The notes under the pieces: model-generated
The model's input: the letters and a program-made list of their open reading frames with translations, nothing else
Told to the model about the DNA's origin: nothing
Databases searched by the model: none
Shown here: piece by piece, positions 33,713 through 41,620 of the stretch
Layout: each line of letters starts with the position of its first letter
Position numbering within the stretch: position 1 is the stretch's first letter
Translations under genes and position numbers: made by a program
Source of the DNA: Mesorhizobium ventifaucium
GTDB taxonomy: Bacteria > Pseudomonadota > Alphaproteobacteria > Rhizobiales > Rhizobiaceae
Assembly: GCF_935822925.1 (NCBI RefSeq)
Contig: NZ_CAKXZS010000034.1
Span: 125,993-189,992, forward strand
Reading direction: 5' to 3'
DNA length: 64,000 nucleotides

Positions 33713-34474
33713 ATGTTCGACCTGTCAACCTTGACGCGGAGAAGCATTGGCGTTGCTCTTGTCGGTTGCGCGTTCCTCGCGCCGGCTGCCATGGGAGCGG
33801 GAGATACTGAAGATGTCGCGATGGGAATCCGCATTGCGGAATTGCTTCGCGCTGGGCGAAGCGTTGTCTCCAACTATCAGACACTAATCAACGATCCCGC
33901 ACTTGGCGACAAGCACCTCGACAGCGAGCGGTTTGCGAGCGAGGCCATCGCCGTTTACTCAAAAAACACCGGCCAGGACCCGTTTTCCGGCGAATTGACC
34001 AATCGCGACCGGCGTCTGCTTCAGGCCCAGATTGGGGCTATGCGGGAGGTGGTGGACGAGCAGCAAGATGACATCAACCGCGCTGGGATCGGGTTCAAGG
34101 GCTTCGTGCCGGCCGTTTTCGCGCGTCTGTTGAATGAGAAATTCGCCGCCAAGGTTGGCAACGAAGCTCTGGTGCGCGTGACTGCGCCCGAGCAACTCGT
34201 GCGCAACCGCAAATCTCTTCCGGACGCTTGGGAAGCCAGCATCATCGTAAGCGTCTTTTCAGATCCGAAGAGAGCAAAAGGCGAAGCCTACACGGATGTG
34301 ACGGAGGTGGAGGGACGCCCGGCATTTCGAATGCTCCTGCCCGAATACTATACGGAGTCGTGCCTTTCCTGCCACGGCGAGCCGAAGGGCGAGATCGACA
34401 TAACTGGATATCCCAAGGAGGGCGGAAAAGCCGGCGATCTGGGGGGCGCAATCAGCATCGTCTTGTTCAAATGA
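33713..34474 (+). CDS. periplasmic c-type haem sensor protein (DUF3365, Tll0287-like)
   Basis: The protein is 253 residues. The ATG at 33713 is followed by a signal peptide (RRSIGVALVGCAFLAPAAMGAGD), so the protein is exported. The body matches the Tll0287-like/DUF3365 sensor fold, and CLSCHGEPKGEIDITGYPKEGGKAGDLGGAISIV gives a CxxCH haem c attachment site in the position typical of this family. Homologous domains often form the sensory part of histidine kinases; here the sensor is a separate protein. Its stop overlaps the kinase start (ATGA at 34471), so haem sensor and kinase are produced together. Ligand possibilities are redox state or a diatomic gas; the sequence does not decide. Confidence 0.85.
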   Translation: MFDLSTLTRRSIGVALVGCAFLAPAAMGAGDTEDVAMGIRIAELLRAGRSVVSNYQTLINDPALGDKHLDSERFASEAIAVYSKNTGQDPFSGELTNRDRRLLQAQIGAMREVVDEQQDDINRAGIGFKGFVPAVFARLLNEKFAAKVGNEALVRVTAPEQLVRNRKSLPDAWEASIIVSVFSDPKRAKGEAYTDVTEVEGRPAFRMLLPEYYTESCLSCHGEPKGEIDITGYPKEGGKAGDLGGAISIVLFK

Positions 34475-37203
34475 GCGTCCTGGAACAGACACCCCACGAG
34501 GTGGAAGCCATACCGGCGCCGTCGAAATCCCTGGGACGTCGCCTTGCCAGTCTGCCGATCGCGGCCCGCGTAGCTGCACTGACAGCGGCCGGCCTCGTCA
34601 GTCTCATCGTATCTTCCATCCTTCTCACGCAAGCGCTTTATCGCAGTGCCGACCGCACCGCAGACACTAAGGCATTGTTCGATCTCGCGGCGACTGCGGC
34701 TGCGGCGCACGTGACCTTTGGCGAATTGCGATACTGGCTCACCGATTTGTCGGTCAGCTTGCTAATGAACTCCCAGCGGAGTGCCGAGCAGGCGCGTGAG
34801 CGACTGCTGGACCAATTGGACGGCCTTTCGAAATCATCCCCCGATGCAGTGAGGGAAATCCGTGTCGAGATCGATGACTACGTCAAAAGGGCACTAGACG
34901 CGGCGGACAGCTATACTCGGGATAACCGCATCATTGGAAACGCTCTCCTGGCCGAGGCGCGAACCCACAGCACGAATGTCGATGCCGCCCTTAACAAACT
35001 TGTCGAGCAAGTGAGCGCCGAGGCAGAAGCTGCTCGCAACGAGGCTGTAAGGCTAGCCCAGAAAACCGCGACTACCGCTGCCATTCTGGTGGTCATCGTG
35101 CTGTTGATTGGGTCGCTTCTTACAATCCTTGTTCTTCGCTCGATCATTGGCCCGTTACGGCGGCTGAACCGGGTCATCGGCGAACTGACGCAAGGACGCT
35201 ACGATATTGAAATACCGATTGAGGGAGGCGACGAACTCGGCGCAATGTCGCGGACGCTTCGACTTTTTCGCGCGGGCGCGATTGAAAAGAAACGACTGGA
35301 AGACGAGGCGGAGCAGCAAAGACGGACGATCGCAGCGGCGCTTGAGGCAATTTCTGACGGATTTGTCCTATTCGATCCGCAGGACAGGGTCATCCTGGCC
35401 AACAGCAAATTTTGCGAATTCTTCCCTGACCATGCGCGAGCTTCTCTTCCTGGGCAAAGCTTCCAAGAAATCTTGGAGCAACGCCTGGCGGGCGGGCAAG
35501 TCGACCTTGCGGGCGCGTCGCCGGAGGAGTGGATTGCCCAGCGGTTACACATTCACAAGGACCCGGCGGGCTTCGTCGGTGAGGATCGCTTCGGCGACAG
35601 ATGGGTTCGCGTAAGCAGGCGAAAAACGCCTGACGGCGGCGCGGTCGCCGTTTACACCGACATCACGGAATTGAAACAGAGACAAGACGAACTCGAGCGC
35701 GCCAAGAGCCGTGCTGAATCGACGAATGAAGCCAAGAGCCGCTTCGTCGCATCCGTCAGCCACGAACTGCGTACGCCGCTGAACGCGATTATTGGCTACA
35801 GCGAGATGCTGATCGAAGATGCGAGCGACCATCACATGGTGGAATTCGTTCCGGAACTGGAGAAGATCGCCGCGGCTGGTCGCCATCTCCTGGCGCTCAT
35901 CAACGACATCCTCGACTTATCGAAGATCGAGGCGAACAAGATGGAAATTTTCTTAGAAACGTTCGACGTCGCCGATTTGATGCGCGACGTCCGGGCCACA
36001 GTCGCGCCTCTGATGGCGAAAAACCGAAACGGTTTCGTACTGGACCTCGAGGACGACCTCGGGAAAATGCATTCGGACCAGACGAAGTTGCGTCAGAACC
36101 TGTTTAACCTGCTCAGCAACGCCGCCAAGTTTACCGAAGGGGGTCGAGTAACACTCGCGGTGCGTCGCGACAGGCGACCAAACGGCGATTGGCTGATATT
36201 CAAAGTGTCCGACACCGGGATCGGGATGACGTCGGAGCAGCAGGAACGGCTCTTCGACGCTTTTACGCAGGCGGACGCATCCACCACTCGCAACTATGGC
36301 GGAACGGGGCTTGGCCTCAGTATAACCCGGAGTTTTAGCCGAATGATCGGAGGCGTTGTAAAGGTCGAGAGCGAACTCGGAAAAGGCTCGACCTTCACAA
36401 TGGAGATTCCAGCCGAGTTCAAAAAAGAATCTAGCGAGCAACACCCCTCCGAAGCTGTGCCGTTGCCGCCACGAGACAAGGCGGTTCTGATCATAGATGA
36501 TGAACCAGCCGCCCGAACCGTCATCGCCAGCGCTTTGGCGGAGGCGGGACTGGCATCGTTCGAAGCAGCAAGCGGCGAGGAAGGAATAGCCGCTGCTCGA
36601 GCGCATCGCCCCGCGGCGATCATTCTCGACATCATCATGCCGCATCAGGACGGCTGGTCAGTGCTGCGATCTCTGAAGAACGATAGGGAGCTTTGCGAGA
36701 TTCCTGTGATCCTTGCGACTATACTTGCAGATCGCGAACTCGGCCTCTCACTCGGGGCGGTTGAATACCTGACGAAGCCGATCGACACCGAGAAGCTGAT
36801 TCAAACAATTGAGGCTTGCGGCGGTGGCAACCGCGATGTGCTTGTAATTGATGACGACCAAGCCTCCCGCGATTTCCTTCGGCGTATCCTGATCAAAAAG
36901 GATTGGCGGGTTCACGAGGCAAGCGACGGCGTGCGCGGCCTTGGCCTGATGAAACGGTTGTTGCCGCGCCTGGTGGTGCTTGATCTGCTGATGCCCGAAA
37001 TGGACGGGTTTCAGACATTGAGTGAAATGCAGCAGACGCCCGAACTGCAGAACATTCCGGTGGTCGTAGTTACCTCGAAAGATCTGTCGATGAACGAGCT
37101 CGAATGGCTCCGCGATAGGGCGGTTGCCGTTGTGACCAAGGGCGCGAACAGCAGGTCTCAATTGGTCAAGGCGCTCGAACGCCAGATTTCCGCGGCCGAG
37201 TAG
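34471..37203 (+). CDS. hybrid sensor histidine kinase with HAMP, PAS and two receiver domains
   Basis: The protein is 910 residues. A first membrane span (about 33-55) and a second (about 195-217) enclose a helical periplasmic domain that would contact the haem sensor. HAMP spans about 218-270, then a PAS domain follows (AISDGFVLFDPQDRVILANSKFCEFFP). HisKA has FVASVSHELRTPLNAIIGYSEML with His431. HATPase_c has the N-box QNLFNLLSNAAKF, GIGMTSEQQERLFDAF and GGTGLGLSITRSF. Receiver 1 has IILDIIMPHQDGW with Asp720, and receiver 2 has LVVLDLLMPEMDGF with Asp838. Two receivers and no phosphotransfer domain imply relay to separate proteins, probably the response regulators next in the operon. All catalytic boxes look intact. 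Confidence 0.95.
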   Translation: MSVLEQTPHEVEAIPAPSKSLGRRLASLPIAARVAALTAAGLVSLIVSSILLTQALYRSADRTADTKALFDLAATAAAAHVTFGELRYWLTDLSVSLLMNSQRSAEQARERLLDQLDGLSKSSPDAVREIRVEIDDYVKRALDAADSYTRDNRIIGNALLAEARTHSTNVDAALNKLVEQVSAEAEAARNEAVRLAQKTATTAAILVVIVLLIGSLLTILVLRSIIGPLRRLNRVIGELTQGRYDIEIPIEGGDELGAMSRTLRLFRAGAIEKKRLEDEAEQQRRTIAAALEAISDGFVLFDPQDRVILANSKFCEFFPDHARASLPGQSFQEILEQRLAGGQVDLAGASPEEWIAQRLHIHKDPAGFVGEDRFGDRWVRVSRRKTPDGGAVAVYTDITELKQRQDELERAKSRAESTNEAKSRFVASVSHELRTPLNAIIGYSEMLIEDASDHHMVEFVPELEKIAAAGRHLLALINDILDLSKIEANKMEIFLETFDVADLMRDVRATVAPLMAKNRNGFVLDLEDDLGKMHSDQTKLRQNLFNLLSNAAKFTEGGRVTLAVRRDRRPNGDWLIFKVSDTGIGMTSEQQERLFDAFTQADASTTRNYGGTGLGLSITRSFSRMIGGVVKVESELGKGSTFTMEIPAEFKKESSEQHPSEAVPLPPRDKAVLIIDDEPAARTVIASALAEAGLASFEAASGEEGIAAARAHRPAAIILDIIMPHQDGWSVLRSLKNDRELCEIPVILATILADRELGLSLGAVEYLTKPIDTEKLIQTIEACGGGNRDVLVIDDDQASRDFLRRILIKKDWRVHEASDGVRGLGLMKRLLPRLVVLDLLMPEMDGFQTLSEMQQTPELQNIPVVVVTSKDLSMNELEWLRDRAVAVVTKGANSRSQLVKALERQISAAE

Positions 37204-37252
37204 GTTGGCCCGGCATCTCAGTTCGTTGACCCATCGTTAGAAGAGGCCGAAG

Positions 37253-37624
37253 ATGACGAGAATCCTTCTGGTGGAAGACAACGAAATGAATCGCGACATG
37301 CTCTCGCGGCGGTTGTCGCGGCGTGGGTTCGAAGTGCTTATTGCGGAAAACGGACAATCCGGCGTGGAACTAACCATTTCGGAAAGACCGGATCTGATCC
37401 TTATGGATATGAGCCTGCCCGTGATGGACGGATGGGAGGCGACACGGCGGATCAAGGCTGATCCGGCCACCTCGGGGATCCCTATAATCGCGCTTTCTGC
37501 GCATGCTATGACCAGCGATCGGGAATTGGCGCTTGAGGCCGGCTGCGATGACTACGACAGCAAGCCGGTGGACCTGCCGAGGCTTGTCCAGAAAATCGAA
37601 CAATTGCTTGCCGCAAATCCGTGA
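37253..37624 (+). CDS. single-domain response regulator (CheY-like)
   Basis: A 123-residue receiver domain: ILLVEDNEMNRDMLSRRL with the acidic pocket Glu8-Asp9, DLILMDMSLPVMDGWEATRRIK with phospho-acceptor Asp52, IIALSAHAMTSDRE with the switch Ser/Thr, and DYDSKPVDLPRLV with the conserved Lys. It has no output domain, so it acts by protein contact or as a phosphate carrier. It lies 49 bases after the hybrid kinase and 25 bases before the receiver-cyclase, so it may shuttle phosphate between them, as DivK does. Confidence 0.93.
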   Translation: MTRILLVEDNEMNRDMLSRRLSRRGFEVLIAENGQSGVELTISERPDLILMDMSLPVMDGWEATRRIKADPATSGIPIIALSAHAMTSDRELALEAGCDDYDSKPVDLPRLVQKIEQLLAANP

Positions 37625-37649
37625 GCCGCCGAGTCGGCGGATTGGAGAC

Positions 37650-39212
37650 ATGACTGCCAACGAGTTCCAACGCCACGCAATAGCCGCCCATCTGGCGCAG
37701 ACGCTTGCTGGACCAGCACGGGCAATCTCGGGATTTCAGGAACTGCTGCTAGAACAGGTGCAGAACCACAGTCTGGTGCACATCACTCCAGATCTTGAGA
37801 GGGTCGGCGCCGCTGCCCGGCAATTGAACAGCCTCATCGACAGCTTGATCCATGGCAAAGCCGACTATCCGGACCATGCAGGGCGCGAGATCGAGGCGAA
37901 ACTGCGCCACGATTTGCGAACACCACTCAACGCGATTATCGGCTACTCCGAAATGATCCTTGAAGAAGCCGAAGAATTGCACGAACACGCATTGGACGAA
38001 GATGTCAGGGTGATGCTCGCGGCTGCGGCCGAGCTGTTGGCGCATGTCGATGCAATTGCCGGCCTATCGCGCGCCAGCGACAACGAAGGGCTGTGGACGA
38101 CGGATCAGGCAGAGATCGATGCAGCAGGGCTCGAAAGGGCGCTGGGCAAGACGGAGCGCGATGCATTCTCAGGACGCAACGGTAGAATACTTGTCGTCGA
38201 CGACATCGGCAGTAACCGCGATCTTCTCTCGCGCCGCTTGCTGCACGACGGTCATCAGGTAGTCACTGCCGAGTCAGGCCTGTCCGCGCTGACTCGCCTT
38301 GCGGAATATGAATTCGACCTTGTTCTGTTGGACATACTGATGCCGGACATGAACGGCATCGAGGTGCTCTCGCGATTGAAAGCTGAGCGCCGGTGGCGGC
38401 ACATCCCGGTCATTATGATATCGGGGCTGAACGAAGTCGACGCCGTGGTCCGCTGCATCGAGGCGGGAGCCGACGACTACTTGCTTAAACCGTTCAATCC
38501 GGTCCTGCTGCGCGCCCGGATCAACTCCAGTCTGGAGAAGAAGCGTTGGCGCGACCGCGAGCACCAGTATCTTCAGCGGATCGAGGCGGAAAAGCGGCGG
38601 GCCGACTCGCTTCTACATGCCGTCCTGCCCGGTCAAATCGTTGCGCGGCTGCAAGGGGGCGAGGAGATCATTGCGGACCGGTTCGAGGAAGTGACCATCC
38701 TTTTTGCCGATATTGTCGGATTCTCGCCTATCGCAGCGAAATTGCCGGCATCCGACCTTATCAAGCGCCTCGACCGGATGTTCAGCATGTTCGACGCGCT
38801 GGCGGAGAAGCATTCCGTGGAGAAGATCAAGACAATCGGAGACGCGTATATGGCCGCTTGTGGTCTTCCGGAGCCGGCGGCCGATCACGCCGACAGGACC
38901 GTGGCGCTGGGAAAATCCATGCTGGACTCGTTGAGGCTCTTGGCGTCGGGCAGCGATAGTTTTCGCGTCCGAATCGGCGTACACACCGGACCGGTGATCG
39001 CCGGTCTGATCGGCCGACATCGGTTCGTCTATGATGTTTGGGGCGAAACCGTGAACATCGCAAGCCGGCTCGAGTCCCAGGGCGTAGCCGACCGCATGCA
39101 AATCTCGGAGGCAACCAGACGCGCTCTGCACGCCTCTTGGGAGCTAGAACCGCGCTGCACTGTGGAACTGAGAGGCGTCGGCACGATGGAAACCTATCTC
39201 GTTCGACACTGA
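37650..39212 (+). CDS. receiver-linked class III adenylate/guanylate cyclase with HisKA-like segment
   Basis: The protein is 520 residues with GGAG before the ATG. Residues 80-105 (EIEAKLRHDLRTPLNAIIGYSEM) match a HisKA H-box with His87, yet no ATPase domain follows. Residues about 178-295 form a receiver with Asp228 (LVLLDILMPDMNGIEVL). After a coiled linker (about 296-335) comes the cyclase. Metal ligands are Asp354 (LFADIVGFS) and Asp398 (TIGDAY); Lys394 and Asp462 fit adenine recognition; Asn469 and Arg473 (GETVNIASRLE) stabilise the transition state. It is probably an active adenylate cyclase controlled by phosphorylation. The kinase-less H-box may receive phosphate or dimerise with the hybrid kinase. 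Confidence 0.92.
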   Translation: MTANEFQRHAIAAHLAQTLAGPARAISGFQELLLEQVQNHSLVHITPDLERVGAAARQLNSLIDSLIHGKADYPDHAGREIEAKLRHDLRTPLNAIIGYSEMILEEAEELHEHALDEDVRVMLAAAAELLAHVDAIAGLSRASDNEGLWTTDQAEIDAAGLERALGKTERDAFSGRNGRILVVDDIGSNRDLLSRRLLHDGHQVVTAESGLSALTRLAEYEFDLVLLDILMPDMNGIEVLSRLKAERRWRHIPVIMISGLNEVDAVVRCIEAGADDYLLKPFNPVLLRARINSSLEKKRWRDREHQYLQRIEAEKRRADSLLHAVLPGQIVARLQGGEEIIADRFEEVTILFADIVGFSPIAAKLPASDLIKRLDRMFSMFDALAEKHSVEKIKTIGDAYMAACGLPEPAADHADRTVALGKSMLDSLRLLASGSDSFRVRIGVHTGPVIAGLIGRHRFVYDVWGETVNIASRLESQGVADRMQISEATRRALHASWELEPRCTVELRGVGTMETYLVRH

Positions 39213-39679
39213 TGTCTGATTCCCTAAGGATATTCCGCAAAGCGACGCGTAAGCGAGTAGCTTACGGCACCGGCATTGAGAGGCTATTACTACCATAGCA
39301 ATCGCGAATCGAAGAGCAGATTAACCAGCGTCCGTGTCATCATCAGCATGACTGGGTTAGGCTCGGCGGATTTGGCTACGACCACCCGTCCCATCCATAT
39401 CGAATTTAGTTATGGGTTGCTGGCGAGACTGGAGGCCTATGTCGAGACGGGTATTCTATGCTTCCGCCGCATCTCCAAGCGGAAGTTCATCCATCTGTGA
39501 TGGTCGAGAATAACGCCAGAGCTATCGCGACACAGTTCATCTCTGGGGTGCTGACCTACCGTGGCACCATACGTCCGGAACGTGTCCGAGACGCGACCTC
39601 CATAGCGATGGCCGCGTAAGTCCGATTATGGCGCAATCAAGTCATACCGATGGCCACGCCATCCGGCAACATTCCACCG
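39213..39679. other. 467-bp intergenic stretch
   Basis: No supportable gene between the cyclase and the broken minus-strand gene. Short frames here have no family character. No repeat or terminator was recognised. Confidence 0.35.
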
Positions 39680-40090
39680 CTACCCGACATCCGGCATTTT
39701 TCGAGTCAGCGACCAATCTCGGGCGACAACCTCGATGGTCTCGTCTCGAAAACACAACAAGAAATGCCGTGAATTCGGACTGTCTGGCGACAGAGCCTCC
39801 CAATCGTCGATTGCCCGGCTGTCGTCGGTCACCTCGTAGAACGCTCCCCATTTCGGAGCCTGATTGCTGTAACGGCCTTCACCTGCAAACCACGCGCGAT
39901 CGTCTGAGGCGTCCCATTGCCAACGACTACCAAAGAAGCGAAGTGTTGCTATCACTCCCTCTGCGGCGTCATGGGTCAATGAGTTCAAACGAAAGGAAAG
40001 CTGAACTGCATCGCCGTCGACGGTTAGCTCTACATCAGGAGCACTAAGCTCGGCGTTTCAGTTAGGGTTCAGGTGACGGAACTTGGTCAT
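39680..40090 (-). pseudogene. small hypothetical gene with in-frame TGA
   Basis: From an ATG at 40090 the frame reads MTKFRHLNPN, then a TGA at 40060-40058. It continues in the same frame as NAELSAPDVELTVDGDAVQLSFRLNSL, then WDASDDRAWFAGEGRYSNQ and WSLTRKMPDVG to the stop at 39680. The part after the TGA has good protein character for over 120 residues but no normal start before TTG at 39988, well inside it. The simplest reading is a 135-residue gene broken by one nonsense change. The alternating strands and tryptophans recall small immunity-type proteins, but no family is recognised. Read-through or use of the internal TTG cannot be excluded. Confidence 0.45.
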
Positions 40091-40170
40091 GCAGCGATAT
40101 TGCGTGTCGAAAGGGCAACTTTCCATCCCATCTCGGCTATTGGCGGCAGCCGGGCCGATCGAGTTTGCCC

Positions 40171-41469
40171 CTAGACCGGCTTCGCCGGCCTGCGCATCGC
40201 CGAATAGGTGAGCAGCGCTGAGGCGAGATAGAGCAGCAGGAAGACGACATTGAGCGAGAGCACCAGATCGGGCGTGCCCAGGATATGGGTCAGCACATAT
40301 GTCAGCAGCACCGCCTTCATCCCGGCAAGCAGCGCCAGGTTGATCGCCCGCACCAGCGTCTGGCCGCGCGCGAACAGAAGCTCGGCCTGGTATTCGACGA
40401 GATTGCGCAGGCCCGGCACGCAGATCGCCAGCGCCACCAGAGGGGCGGCCTCCGCAACATTCCTGCCGAGCGCGTTGGGGAAGAAATGCAGCACGATGCC
40501 GAGTGCCGCCAGCGCCAGTGTCGAGACCGCGAACACGCCGCCTTCGATGCCGCTCTTGACCGAAAGGCGCGACAAGAGTTCCGGCGTCCGCATCATGCGC
40601 TGCACCAGCATCATCGAGAAGGTGCGGATCGGGATCGCCGTCAGGTCGACCAGCCGCATGATGATGGCATAGATGCCGGCGAGGTGCGGGCCGCCGATCG
40701 CCAGCACCAGCAGCTTGTCGAACTCCATCTGCAGGTAGAACAGCACCTCTGCGCCGGCCACGTAGATGGAATCAGCGAGCCGCCTGAGATAGAGCGCCAG
40801 CCGCAGCCGCAGCCTCTGGCGCGGATAGAAAAATCCGAAGGCGATGAGCAGCGAGGCGGCGTTGGCGCCGATGTAATACCAGGACCAGACCGCTACGGTC
40901 GGCTGCGCCGCGAACATGAACAGCACGGCGCCGAGCGCCCGCAGGGCCGTCGCCAGAATCGTCAGCAGGGCGGCGCGGCCGAATTTGCCCAGACCGTTGT
41001 TGACGATCAGCGCCACCTCGACCGGCCGCCACAACAACGCCTCGGCAAACACGATCGCCGCAAACACCGACAGCGGCACGGTGCCGGCAAAGAAGACCAG
41101 GTAGACGCCGTAGGAGGCGGCAGCCAGCAACGGCAGCGATATCGCGGCAAGCAGCAGGAAGCCGGCCGTGAAGGTGCCGATCAGATTGGGGCGGATAGTG
41201 GCCGTTCGGTAAAGCGCCGAGATGAAGCCGAAGGCCAGGATGCGCGACACCATCACGCCGGCCGCCGAAGCGGTGGCGAACATGCCGAATTCGGCGATCG
41301 ACAGCGTGTTGGCCAGCGCGATGAAATAGGCGAGCGAAAACACCAGCCGCCCGCCCGCGCCACTGATCGCCGAAAGGTAGTCGCGAACCACCCCACGTCG
41401 GCCGGCCACGAAAGCGCCGATCCGGGCTAGAGATCTCCTTTTTTGCGGGATGTTGCCTGTCCCAGTCAT
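40171..41469 (-). CDS. polysaccharide flippase (MATE/Wzx-like)
   Basis: A 432-residue membrane protein with about 12-14 spans beginning LSAISGAGGRLVFSLAYFIALANTLSIAEFGMFATASA, the usual Wzx/polysaccharide-transport opening. LADSIYVAGAEVLFYLQMEFDKLLVLAIGGPHLAGIYAIIMRLVDLTAIPIRTFSMML is the conserved second-half motif with (F/Y)-D-(K/R) and (G/A)-I-Y-(A/S). It would move lipid-linked repeat units across the inner membrane. The start at 41469 fits homologues; the frame is open to 41547. It diverges from the GumC-like gene across 151 bases. Confidence 0.85.
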   Translation of the reverse strand: MTGTGNIPQKRRSLARIGAFVAGRRGVVRDYLSAISGAGGRLVFSLAYFIALANTLSIAEFGMFATASAAGVMVSRILAFGFISALYRTATIRPNLIGTFTAGFLLLAAISLPLLAAASYGVYLVFFAGTVPLSVFAAIVFAEALLWRPVEVALIVNNGLGKFGRAALLTILATALRALGAVLFMFAAQPTVAVWSWYYIGANAASLLIAFGFFYPRQRLRLRLALYLRRLADSIYVAGAEVLFYLQMEFDKLLVLAIGGPHLAGIYAIIMRLVDLTAIPIRTFSMMLVQRMMRTPELLSRLSVKSGIEGGVFAVSTLALAALGIVLHFFPNALGRNVAEAAPLVALAICVPGLRNLVEYQAELLFARGQTLVRAINLALLAGMKAVLLTYVLTHILGTPDLVLSLNVVFLLLYLASALLTYSAMRRPAKPV

Positions 41470-41620
41470 GTGCCGTAGACATAGGCTGGAAAGTTTAACG
41501 CGCGGTTCTGGGACCCTTTCGGTGCTTTCAGGAAGTGCACAACCCAAGAGGGAAACCTGGCCTTCAAGGGCAGCAAAATTAACCTTTTGTTTCCTATGCT
41601 TGTTTAGCGTGGTTTAACGA

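Noticed and set aside
40285..41430. Plus-strand frame of 381 codons, rich in Gln, Arg and His
   Set aside because: It is antisense to the flippase gene; composition is not that of a folded protein.
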